Shown piece by piece: positions 30,269 to 40,840 of a stretch of 64,000 nt of DNA. The DNA comes from an uncultured Verrucomicrobiae bacterium (lineage in GTDB: Bacteria > Verrucomicrobiota > Verrucomicrobiia > Limisphaerales > AAA164-E04). Position 1 is the first letter of the stretch, and every line of letters begins with the position of its first letter. The position numbers and the translations under genes were made by a program. The stretch is from the NCBI GenBank assembly GCA_943788245.1, contig CALSPN010000022.1:62001-126000 (forward strand). The letters run 5' to 3'. Under the pieces are notes generated by a model that ran no database searches, was not told the origin of the DNA, and worked only from the letters and a program-made list of their open reading frames with translations.

Positions 30269-31090
30269 TCAGCGGTTCAGCTCTACAATGACCGGGTAGT
30301 GATCGGAAATGGTATCGATTTCCTTATCAAGACAAATGCTTCCTGAGATTGAATTTTCAGCGAGGCTGGAGTCAGTAAAAATAAAATCGATCCGATATTG
30401 CTTCATTTTTAATTCCTGCATGGTGGCAGTCCATTTTGGGATTGTAATGGGAGAAGGACATGAAACTTTGGCGCTTGGATCGTGCTTGTGGACCAGGTCG
30501 ACCAGTCCTGCTGCTTCTACCCTGTCGACAAATTCAAAATCTATTTTTCGCAAGGTGGCATTGGTTTTCAGAAAGTCGGTGTCCTTTCGCGAGCACCCAT
30601 TGAAATCACCAAGAATGACGACCTTCTGTCTCTCCGCCAGCAGCTTCCTGACCTTGACCATGACTCGGTCGATTTCAAAAAAGACTCCAGGCCAGAAATG
30701 AACAACAAAGAAATGCATGCCGTAGGTCCTGCAATGAAGGTAACCATGGTGGCCACCCTCTTGATTGCGTTCGATGACTTGTATGGGCTCTCTTGAGGTA
30801 AGTCCCACAGGGAATCCGGTTTCCTTGTGAGTGATCGCATAAGGATGATTCCAGGCAGCGGAGTAATGTCCGAGTTGCTCTTCTGCTATCCCGTTCAATT
30901 CCTGAAATGCGACAACGTCGGGTTGTTTTGTTATGATCCAGTCGCTTCCCTCTTTCACCGATTGATGGTGGTTGAATCCATAAAGAACATTCCAGTTGAT
31001 GATCTTGATGGATTCCCCTGATGCAATGGCATGCGACCCAAGAGAGAGCAAGAAGGCGAAAAACCACTTGAAACAAAGAAGCCTCGCCAT
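30269..31090 (-). CDS. Exported endonuclease/exonuclease/phosphatase-family protein
   Basis: About 273 residues, with a signal peptide from MARLLCFKWF to about SHAIA. The EEP fold motifs are present in order: IINWNVLYG, VVAFQELNG, HFFVVHFWPG, VILGDFNG (GDFN catalytic), YRIDFIFTD and ISDHYPVIV (SDH). This points to a metal-dependent phosphodiesterase or DNase-like enzyme. The substrate could be DNA, phospholipid or phosphorylated sugar. The longer frame starting at 31216 adds about 42 residues without a signal, so the later start is preferred. It is intact although it lies between two frameshifted genes. Confidence 0.82.
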   Translation of the reverse strand: MARLLCFKWFFAFLLSLGSHAIASGESIKIINWNVLYGFNHHQSVKEGSDWIITKQPDVVAFQELNGIAEEQLGHYSAAWNHPYAITHKETGFPVGLTSREPIQVIERNQEGGHHGYLHCRTYGMHFFVVHFWPGVFFEIDRVMVKVRKLLAERQKVVILGDFNGCSRKDTDFLKTNATLRKIDFEFVDRVEAAGLVDLVHKHDPSAKVSCPSPITIPKWTATMQELKMKQYRIDFIFTDSSLAENSISGSICLDKEIDTISDHYPVIVELNR

Positions 31091-31421
31091 TCGCAAGTTG
31101 TCATTTGTCGTAGAAATCATCACCGACTCAATACTCACTAAACCAAGGGTAAACTCGAGTTTTTTCGATTGCAGTTTTTTCCAGGTCTCTTCCAAGTATC
31201 TGATCATGCACGCCAAGCTGACTGCTCCATGAATGATGTGACCTGAGCTCGCATAGCTTGGGATCTTCCCTCAAAGGGGGCACAGATCAATATTTAAAAG
31301 AGCGTTGAATCAAAAACAGCCACAGCTCTCAACTTGCAATATTCCGATCTGTAAGAAAATGCATTCATTCACGTTGGAACTGGAAATACAGAAAATAGAA
31401 ACGCGCCTCTTTTGCTTTGTT

Positions 31422-33625
31422 CTAAGGTAACGTGAACGCCACATATGCGTCTCCCTGCTCGCCTCCTAGTTTGCCTCCACCGGTGGAGGGGATCAGTATA
31501 TATTGTTTGCCGTCCGCCCGATAACTTGCGGGCGGAGCGTATCCGCCAAAGGGGAGTTGATGTGACCATCGTTCCTCACCGGTCGCACTGTCGAAGGCTC
31601 GGATTTTAAGATCCCGCGTACCCGCCGCGAAAACGAGACCACCTGCCGTTGTCATTGAGCCTCCAAAGTTTTCCGTGCCGGTGATCGGGATGCCTCGCTC
31701 TGTCAGGACCTCGTGCTCACCCAATGGGACTTGCCAGCGCAAGATTCCCGAATTCAGATCAATGCAATTCAAGGTTCCCCACGGAGGTTTGCATCCGGGG
31801 AATCCTTCATTGTCGAGTAATTTGGGATAGCCGTTGTAAGTGTAGGAAGGGGATTTGGCTTGGGCGCGGGGATGGGACTTCGCTTGGTTGTCTGCGGTGA
31901 GTAAATAGTCGACGAGAGCATCGGTCATGGCTTCATCCAAACCTTCTGCGGCGGGCATCAGATTGCGCCCTGAAGTCAGCAAATTCCGAATCTCCGGTTC
32001 GGTTTTTCTTGCTCCAATCAGGATTAATGGTGGGTGAACACCTGATCCTTCGCGGGAATGTCCGTGGCAAGCCATGCAATGCGTTTCATAAATTTTACGA
32101 CCTTCGGAAGGAGGGACCAAATGGTCATCGATCGTCAATGGCAGTCGTGAAACGGTAGGGAACCATGGTAGTTCGTTGGAGGTAACATACAGAAACCCGG
32201 TTTTTGGGTCGAACGAAGCGCCGGTCCATTCGGCGCCACCATGAATGCCGAACAGTGCGGTTGGCATGCCCGCTTCAAATGGCTCAAACCAGCCCATGTT
32301 GGAGTGGATGCCTGTTTCATCGTTCCTCAACTGCTGAAGCACCGATTCGTGGGCTTCGTTTGAAAGGTTGGTAATTTGATGGATTCCGAACCGTTGACGC
32401 GCGAAGGGTTGGGGCCATTGTAGATCGGGTTGATAAGGTGCAGTTCGCTCCCCGTGTAACTTTGAAATCGGCGCTCTTTTGAGTCGAAAAGGGAACAGTG
32501 GTTCGCCTGTGACACGATCCAGCAGAAGCGTGTTGCCGAGTTTTGTGACAGCCGCGACTGCGTCCACATCACGCTGCTCGTGACGAACGGTCGTCAGGAC
32601 AGGCGGGCGCGGGAATATCTAGATCCCAAATATCGTGGCGTATTTCCTGAACATGCCACAAGCGAGCGCCAGTGCGAGCATCCAGGGCAAGGACGCAGTT
32701 GCTGAACAAATTATCTCCCCAATGGCCTGTTCCGATGAAATTGGGCTTGGGCGATCCAGTGGTCAGAAAGAAGATGCCGCGCCCATCATCCAGAGCCGTG
32801 CCACTCCAGCAATTCGCTCCGGCTTCCAGTGCGCCCCAGGTCTCATGTCCCAATTCTCCCTCATGAGGTCGCGTGTGGAATGTCCATTTTTTTTCACCGG
32901 TATGGAAATCAAAGGCGAAGGCGTCGCCATCGTATCCAGCAATCAATATCAAATCCTGATAAATCGCTGGTGCCACTCGAAAATGCCCCGTCTTCACGCG
33001 ACCCTGATTTCCAAACGTTTCAAGGGGGTGTCCAGAATCGGCATCGAGAGCGTAAAGCCAATCTCCGGCATTGAACAGCAATCGGGGCTGTTTGAGGGTA
33101 TCGCTCTTCCAATAGGTCAATCCTCGAAACGCCGGCCGTTGGTCGCATTGATATCGCCATCGTTCGCTTCCGGTCGCTCCGTCGATCGCCACAATGGCGC
33201 CTCCTACGGTAGGGGCATAGATCAGGCCGTCAACTGCGATTGGATTGCATTGAATGTTTCCTGCGCCATCTTTGGAGTGATAGATCCAGGCTCGTTCCAA
33301 TTGCGCGACATTGCCTCGATGAATTTGATCCAGTGGCGAAAATCGCTGGTTGGCATGCCCTCCATGCGACCGGTGCCAGTCGCCAGTAGAAAACTTGGAA
33401 TTGAATCTCATTTGTTGAAGCCGGCGTTAATGCATGATCTTTCGCGGCAGGAATCACCTGGTACAAAGGCATGCCGGCACGAGCACCGGGGTCTTCCATG
33501 CGCCAAGCATTTGCAGAAGTGCGCTCTTCTGGTTCTGCGGCTTGAGACACCAAACAAAAGAGCCCGGCAATCCAAGTGGCATTTGGGATCCTTGGCAGCA
33601 GCTTTGAGCATGAGATCGGTCGCAT
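31422..33625 (-). CDS. PQQ-dependent dehydrogenase with cytochrome c domain, two frameshifts as read
   Basis: A periplasmic quinoprotein alcohol/glucose dehydrogenase relative of about 733 residues. Pieces: 33230-33625 (signal peptide onward), 32569-33411 and 31422-32567. The propeller repeats include GGAIVAIDGATGSERW, YDGDAFAFDFHTGEKKW and the LALDARTGARLWHVQ blade. A c-type haem site CMACHGH lies in the second half, between blades, as in PQQ-dehydrogenase/cytochrome fusions. One base must be removed in the TTTT run at 33390-33393 (AAAA on plus) and one in the CCC run at 32605-32607 (GGG on plus) to make a continuous frame. Electrons would pass from the sugar or alcohol to PQQ and haem c. 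Confidence 0.78.
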
Positions 33626-34141
33626 GGTGTATTCTAAAAGTGTCTTTCTGCTCAAGCAATCGAATTGTCGGACCGAGGGGCACGCGTCTGAGTGTTAATG
33701 GCAACTTGACTCGAGAGTATCGAACCGACTGCGAGCCATCGGAAATCGCAAAACAGCGGCAGCTACAGAAGTTCCGGGTGATCAAGCAAGGAACCAAGGC
33801 AAAGGTAAAAATGGCGCCCTCCAGCATCCATACGACAAAGACGGCAACCCTACTCTGGACGAGTCATGGGGCTACAATCGGAACTCTGAGAATTGCCTGA
33901 TCGCCTGGAAGTTCTTAATGGCTCAATTGCTGCGAGAACCATGAGGTCAGTGTGCCTGGACGACCCGCTGTTACCTTTGTTGGGGCACGAGCATAGATTT
34001 CTCAGTTTGTATTCGACTTGGATGTCCGTTCGCAATATCAGTCATCGACGCGTCAGTTCTGACACCCGCATTTGGGTAGTGCTTAATGCATTGTGAGGAT
34101 CGTGATGATTCGATACCCTGAATTCATTATTTAACTCATCT
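33626..34141. other. Intergenic stretch with a possible coding remnant
   Basis: No complete gene. A plus-strand frame is open from 33699 to 33944 without an ATG until its last dozen codons. It reads like part of a disordered Gly/Asn-rich protein with an EF-hand-like loop (YDKDGNPTLDES). It may be a decayed gene end or chance. The aldo/keto reductase promoter should lie near the right end. Confidence 0.35.
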
Positions 34142-35096
34142 ATGAAGACACGAAAACTCGGATACAGCGACTTGCATCTCACACCGATCGGCCTGGGAAC
34201 CTGGGCGATGGGAGGTGGCGATTGGAAGTTTGGTTGGGGGGATCAGGATGACGCTGCATCCATCGCCTCGGTGCATCAGGCTCTTGATGCTGGGGTGAAC
34301 TGGATTGATACGGCGGCCATATACGGGCATGGACATGCCGAGCGAGTGGTGGGCAAGGCAATTCAGGATCGGCGCGATGATGTTTTGATTGCGACCAAAT
34401 GTGGACGGGTTTGGGAGGGGGAAAGCCGGGAGATTGGTAAAAGCCTCAGGCGAGAGAGCGTCCATCGTGAAGTCGATGTCAGCCTCCAGCGTTTGGGAAT
34501 CGATTGCATTGATTTATATCAAATTCACTGGCCGGAGCCCGATGAGGAAATCGAAGAAGGTTGGGGCGCGGTGGCTGAGTTGGTGGAGAGCGGGTAAGAT
34601 CCGCTATGCTGGCGTTTCAAATTTCAACATGGAGCAGCTCAAACGCATCCAGCCGATTCACCCTGTGACCTCGTTGCAACCGCCCTACAGCATGCTACGC
34701 CGAGAAGTGGAAGAGGAGATTCTGCCCTATTGTCGAGAAAACCAAATAGGGATAGTCGCTTACAGCCCCATGCAAGCGGGATTGTTGACGGGTAGATTTT
34801 CCAAAGAACGCGTTCAGAATTTGCCTGCCAATGATTGGCGAAAGGCAAACCCGTTTTTCACTTCCCCGCAACTGGAAGCCAATCTGAGCATTATCGAACA
34901 ATTACGCCCTGTTGCTGCGCAGATGGAAATCACTCTCCCCCAACTCGCGCTGGCGTGGGTTCTGCGACGAAGTGAAATGACTGCCGCGATTGCAGGTGCG
35001 CGCCGTCCTGAACAAATTCTTGAAACAGTCAAGGCGGGGGAGATTGTAATTCACGACGAATTGCTGCTGAAGATCGACCGCATGCTGAGTGCCTGA
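34142..35096 (+). CDS. Aldo/keto reductase, one frameshift as read
   Basis: An NADPH-dependent aldo/keto reductase of about 317 residues. The first piece (34142-34597) has GLGTWAMGGGDW, the catalytic tetrad elements DAGVNWIDTAAIYGHG (Asp, Tyr) and VLIATKCG (Lys), with QIHWPE (His). The second (34389-35096) resumes at KIRYAGVSNFNMEQL and ends with the Ala-Gly-Ala-Arg nucleotide-binding turn (AIAGARRPEQI). Removing one G from GGG 34592-34594 joins them as ELVESGKIRYAGVS. The substrate is unknown; this subgroup often reduces sugars or aldehydes. There is no obvious link to the atp genes that follow after 228 bases. Confidence 0.85.
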
Positions 35097-35212
35097 AAAT
35101 TCAGAAAACCTAATCAGTGGCCAGGTTCTAGTACAGCTTATAAGTTAATCTAATAACGTCTAATAGTCTCTGGAATGATTGCCAAGAACTGGCTGCATGG
35201 CCAATTGCCAGC

Positions 35213-35242
35213 TTGACATGTTTTAATGACACCCCTTAATGT
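35213..35242 (+). promoter_or_regulatory. Candidate sigma-70-type promoter for atpDC
   Basis: TTGACA at 35213-35218 and TAATGT at 35237-35242 with an 18-base spacer, about 83 bases before the atpD start. The -35 is perfect and the -10 is weak. Its place between the aldo/keto reductase and atpD supports separate transcription of the atpDC pair. Confidence 0.3.
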
Positions 35243-35324
35243 GCTCTGCTCTTAAGGCTGAATTGTGTTCAGCATGGAGTAAAACGGCTTACCGGCTTAA
35301 AAGATATAACAGGTTTCGAAATCG

Positions 35325-36732
<1,408 letters not shown>

Positions 36733-36783
36733 TTCCTCTCTTCAATGGATCTTCACTTTTGATCCTCAACTCTTGCAGTAGCT

Positions 36784-37197
36784 ATGGCTGATACAATGAA
36801 ACTCGAGATTGTCACTCCTGAGGACAAGATTTATTCCGATGATGTGAACATGGTCACCTTACCCGCCAAGGAAGGTCAGATGGGCATTTTTCCCAACCAT
36901 GTTCCATTGATGACTCAGGTTGCAGCTGGTGAGATTCTGGCTCAAAAGGGTAGTGAGCAACAATACCTTGCTGTGGGCGAGGGTTTTGTCCAAATCACGG
37001 CTGACAAGATCTCGGTCCTTACTGACATGGCTGTTACTGAAGACAACATCGACGAAGCCAAGGCAGAGGAGGCTAAAAAGCGAGCTGAAGCGCGACTGCA
37101 GGAAAAACTCTCCGATGAGGAACTTGCAACCGTGAAGGCGGCTCTAGCTCATTCGATTGCTCAGTTAAGCGTGAAACGAAGGAAACGTATTTCCTGA
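36784..37197 (+). CDS. atpC: F1 ATP synthase epsilon subunit
   Basis: A 137-residue protein with the beta-sandwich N-terminus (MKLEIVTPEDKIYSDDVNMVTLPAKEGQMGIFPNH, shown here in two overlapping parts: VTPEDKIYSDDV and TLPAKEGQMGIFPNHVPL). The C-terminal helical hairpin is rich in Ala/Glu/Lys. Epsilon couples rotation of the gamma subunit and inhibits reverse ATP hydrolysis. It follows atpD by 51 bases and is followed by a terminator, so atpD and atpC form a two-gene unit. Confidence 0.95.
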   Translation: MADTMKLEIVTPEDKIYSDDVNMVTLPAKEGQMGIFPNHVPLMTQVAAGEILAQKGSEQQYLAVGEGFVQITADKISVLTDMAVTEDNIDEAKAEEAKKRAEARLQEKLSDEELATVKAALAHSIAQLSVKRRKRIS

Positions 37198-37228
37198 CAT
37201 ATCGTGATCGAGTGAATCAAATTTCAAG

Positions 37229-37254
37229 CCCTGGTTTTCAGCCAGGGTTTTTTT
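37229..37254 (+). terminator. Intrinsic terminator after atpC
   Basis: CCCTGG at 37229-37234 pairs with CCAGGG at 37242-37247, followed directly by a run of T to 37254. It lies 32 bases after the atpC stop and ends the atpDC unit. Confidence 0.88.
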
Positions 37255-37259
37255 GTTAT

Positions 37260-37823
37260 TCAACCCAGCTTCAGGAAGTTGCCAAGCAGAGTTTTCCCGT
37301 GGTCGGTCAAGATGCTTTCCGGGTGGAACTGGACTCCCCATAGAGGCAGGGTTTTATGTCGCATACCCATGATTTCACCCTCTTCCGTTTCCGACGTGAT
37401 TTCAAAGCAATCCGGTAATGAGGCACGGTTGACGATCAGAGAGTGATAACGCGTTGCATTGAACGGGCTCGGAATGCCTTCGAAGAGATCCTTGCCATCA
37501 TGAATGATCGGTGATGTCTTGCCGTGCATGAGTCGGTGATTCACGACTATTTCCGCTCCAAAGCTATATCCGATACACTGGTGTCCAAGACAGACTCCCA
37601 GAAGCGGGATTTTGCCTGCATAGGCCATGATGATATCGTTTGATAAGCCGGCCTCTTTTGGGGAACATGGTCCCGGAGAAATCAGAATCCTTTCCGGGTT
37701 TTTTGCCGATATCTCATCGAGTGTGATCTGATCATTGCGATGCACCTCCATGGGCACATTCATTTCTCCAAGGTACTGAACCAGGTTGTAAGTGAACGAA
37801 TCGTAGTTGTCGATAACCAGCAT
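37260..37823 (-). CDS. Glutamine amidotransferase, anthranilate/aminodeoxychorismate synthase component II
   Basis: A class I glutamine amidotransferase of about 187 residues that supplies ammonia to anthranilate synthase (TrpG) or aminodeoxychorismate synthase (PabA). Motifs: [14 protein letters not shown] at the N-terminus, [21 protein letters not shown] with the catalytic Cys, and GVQFHPESI with the catalytic His-Glu. Neither trpE nor pabB lies next to it, so it may serve both pathways, as a shared TrpG/PabA does in some bacteria (inference). A second Met just upstream (37826) and a longer start at 37874 are possible. It converges with atpC. Confidence 0.92.
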   Translation of the reverse strand: MLVIDNYDSFTYNLVQYLGEMNVPMEVHRNDQITLDEISAKNPERILISPGPCSPKEAGLSNDIIMAYAGKIPLLGVCLGHQCIGYSFGAEIVVNHRLMHGKTSPIIHDGKDLFEGIPSPFNATRYHSLIVNRASLPDCFEITSETEEGEIMGMRHKTLPLWGVQFHPESILTDHGKTLLGNFLKLG

Positions 37824-38040
37824 CATAAAGCCAAATGCTAATTGATAGAGGATTCTTACCCGTATCAAATGCAAACCCAGCTTAATAAGGCTGCCTCGAT
37901 CTCGGCAATGGTTTTGTTCTTAGATTCCAAGTACAGGAACTAGCAGAATTTAGTTTTCCATCCAATTTGAATCACACCCTGCTACTTCTCCTGCCCATGT
38001 TAACAGTGGCTTTTTTCCTCAGTTTCCATATGGTTACATC

Positions 38041-39691
38041 ATGTCCCTTGTGAAGCAAAAGTATGATAACTTGCGATGTATTCGCTCCAGAGTACTGACT
38101 GCTGGTGGATTAATTATGTCCATTTTTCTTGTATCTGAATGGTTTGTCCACGCCTCAGAGCGGCCCAATATCATTTTATTTTTGGTCGATGACATGGGCT
38201 GGCAGGACACCTCGGTTCCTTTTTGGAACAAGACGACTCCATTCAATCAACACTTTCGGACGCCCAATATGGAACGTCTGGCAAAACAGGGACGGCGGTT
38301 CACGCAAGCTTATGCGTGTGCGGTATGTTCTCCCACGCGAACATCCATCATGACCGGGCAGAATGCGGCCCGCCATCGGGTGACGAACTGGACTTTGTAC
38401 GAAGACCGCGAAACATCGGGGAAAACACCACGCTTGCTGCCTCCTCGGAATTGGAGAAAACAAGGATTGCAACCTGGAAATGCACCCACCTTGCCCGAAG
38501 TCCTGAGGGATCAACTGGGCTATCGCACCATTCACGCAGGAAAAGCCCATTGGGGAGCTTATGATACTCAGGGTTCGGACCCCCTAACGCTTGGTTTTGA
38601 TGTGAATATTGCAGGTCATGCAGCAGGGGGGCCTGGACATTACCATGGTGAAAAGAATTATGGAAACGCTGACGCAGGCGGAAGGACACGACCTTGGGGG
38701 ATACCCGGACTGGAATCTTATCATGGGAGTGACACTCATTTAACCGAAGCGCTGACTTTGGAAGCGAAGCAAGCCATCTCAGATTCCGTTGCCGACAACA
38801 AGCCTTTCTATCTTTACATGGCTCATTATGCGGTCCATGCACCGATTCAGCCACATGAAACCTACATGCCCAACTACAATGGAAAAAATTATCCGGGTAC
38901 CCGGATTTCCATTCCGGATAACGAAGCCCGCTACGCATCCATGGTAGAGGGCATGGATGCTTCTCTGGGGGATTTGATCCATCACCTTGAATCTCTTGAT
39001 ATCTCAGAAAACACTTTAATTGTTTTTGCCTCAGACAACGGGACCTTGAGCCTGCACGCTCGTGGAAATTCTCCAAGAGATACGGGACGCGACACACATT
39101 CATGGCCACTGCGTGAAGGGAAGGGATCCGCGTATGAGGGGGGGGACGCGCGTGCCTCTCATCGTCTCATGGGCAACATTAGTTCCCGGTTCTGAAGTGC
39201 AGAAGTCCTTGCCAATTCCATCCAATTCCATCTCCAAATCGCAATTGATCGTTGAGGATTTGTTCCCGTCGATCATTCGATGGGCTGGCGGTAAAAGTTA
39301 TCGCTCCGAGACAAGCGTGATCGACGGTGTTGATTTTACTGAAGCCCTTTTGGGCGAACCTGAGTCACATAGTCTGTTGAACGGTCGCGCCTTGGTTTTT
39401 CATTACCCCCACCAATGGACCGGACAACCAAAAGGCGGCTATCAGCCTCATAGTTCCATTCGCCAGGGTGATTGGAAGGCGATCTTTTTTTACGAAAACC
39501 AAGTCTGGGAGTTATATCATTTGACTCAGGATATTGGTGAATCGCTCGACCTGAGTCAGGCCTATCCAGGAAAACTTGAGCGTCTTGCAATGACGCTGAA
39601 ACAGAAACTGATAGATCGTGGAGCTGACTGGCCTGTCCACCGGGAACTCAAACTAGATCTCCCCTTGATGCTGCCTGATAAAATGAACTGA
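38041..39691 (+). CDS. Secreted sulfatase, one frameshift as read
   Basis: A sulfatase of about 550 residues in two pieces, 38041-39195 and 39062-39691. Signal peptide MSIFLVSEWFVHAS from the Met at 38116 is the better start. The core has LFLVDDMGWQD, CAVCSPTRTSIMTG (Cys of CSPTR becomes formylglycine), IHAGKAHWG (Ala in place of Trp in the GKWH position) and VFASDNGTL. Removing one G from G8 39138-39145 restores GSAYEGGTRVPLIVSW. The C-terminal part has the HYPHQWTG and SIRQGDWKAI stretches of the family. It is the fourth sulfatase of the window, away from the other three. It converges with rlmN, with only 3 bases between stops. Confidence 0.85.
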
Positions 39692-39694
39692 CCT

Positions 39695-40780
39695 TCACTC
39701 AGTTAATTCTTTCTCCACTTTCAAGCGCAGCTGACCGCAGGCTGCATCGATGTCGTGCCCTTTTTCTCGTCGAAGGGTTGCGTTGATCCCTCTAGATAAC
39801 AAGCCTTCAAGAAAGGCTTCCTGAATATCCTCTTCCGGTCGTGACCATGGCAATCCTTCGACGGTGTTGTAAGGAATCAGGTTGACCTTGGCGTGGAGTT
39901 CCCGTGCCCAGTCTGCCAGTGGTTGAATTTGATTCAGTCCATCGTTGACGCCTTCGATGAGTATGTATTCGAAGGTAATCATTTTGCCTTTTTTATTCAA
40001 ATACTGCCGGCAGGCATCCATGAGATCTTCGATGGGATATTTACGGTTTATGGGCATGATGCGGGATCGCACTTCATCGGTGGCTCCGTGGAGTGATATG
40101 GCCAGTCGAAATTGAAACGGTTCCCGTGAGAGCGCTACTATCTGGGGGGCCAAACCACTTGTCGAAATGGTGATCTTGCGTGCACCGATATTGCATCCCC
40201 AGGGGGCATTGGCAATCTTGAGTGCCTTCATGAGGTTCTCATAATTGGCCATGGGTTCGCCCATTCCCATGATGACTAGATTGTTCACCTTGCGCTCCTG
40301 ACCCTGTTTCAGTTTCGGCTGAAAATGGTGCTCAATTGCAAGTAATTGACCAAGAATTTCCTCGGGTTCGAGGTTGCGCTTCCAGCCGTCCAGCCCGCTT
40401 GCACAGAACTTGCAACCATAAGCGCAGCCGACTTGTGTGGAGATGCATAATGTGTGCCGGTCACTTGCTTCACCATAGAGTGCTGGATTTGCCGGGATCA
40501 ATACACTTTCGACGAACGCGCCGTCGTTCAGCTTCCAGAGAAACTTTTGAGTGGTGTCCTCCGAACCTTGCTTCTGCATGCAGTCTGGAAGATAACAGTT
40601 GAAGTTTTTGTCCAGTTGTTCTTTCAGGTCTTTCGGGAGGTTGGACATGCTGTCGACTGTGATCGCACGTTTATGGTAAACCCAATCCAGAATCTGATCG
40701 CCGCGATAAGCCGGTTGTTTCCAGGCGACGAGCTGGCTTTTCAGGATTTCCGGTGTGATTGATTGAAGGGACGGTAGCAT
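39695..40780 (-). CDS. rlmN: Dual-specificity RNA methyltransferase RlmN
   Basis: A radical SAM enzyme that methylates C2 of A2503 in 23S rRNA and A37 in some tRNAs, supporting decoding accuracy. The radical SAM cluster motif is CAYGCKFC (Cys119, Cys123, Cys126). The C-terminal part keeps VEGLPWSRP and the mobile Cys in DIDAACGQL, which forms the methyl-transfer intermediate. Length 361 residues is typical. It starts 18 bases beyond a hairpin that follows glgP on the same strand. Confidence 0.95.
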   Translation of the reverse strand: MLPSLQSITPEILKSQLVAWKQPAYRGDQILDWVYHKRAITVDSMSNLPKDLKEQLDKNFNCYLPDCMQKQGSEDTTQKFLWKLNDGAFVESVLIPANPALYGEASDRHTLCISTQVGCAYGCKFCASGLDGWKRNLEPEEILGQLLAIEHHFQPKLKQGQERKVNNLVIMGMGEPMANYENLMKALKIANAPWGCNIGARKITISTSGLAPQIVALSREPFQFRLAISLHGATDEVRSRIMPINRKYPIEDLMDACRQYLNKKGKMITFEYILIEGVNDGLNQIQPLADWARELHAKVNLIPYNTVEGLPWSRPEEDIQEAFLEGLLSRGINATLRREKGHDIDAACGQLRLKVEKELTE

Positions 40781-40797
40781 GTCGGGAAAAGTTCAAT

Positions 40798-40829
40798 ACT
40801 CGCCGGTCGCTTACAAGCAACCGGCGAGT
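40798..40829 (-). terminator. Hairpin between glgP and rlmN
   Basis: A perfect 10-bp stem (ACTCGCCGGT at 40798-40807 with ACCGGCGAGT at 40820-40829) and a second inner GCTT/AAGC pair. It is 11 bases beyond the glgP stop and 17 bases before rlmN. There is no T-run, so it may reduce read-through or protect glgP mRNA. Confidence 0.5.
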
Positions 40830-40840
40830 GAATCATTCGG

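Noticed and set aside
32635-33900. Long plus-strand open frame of 421 codons
   Set aside because: It lies antisense to the PQQ dehydrogenase, whose propeller and haem motifs are conserved on the other strand; its translation has no recognisable family.
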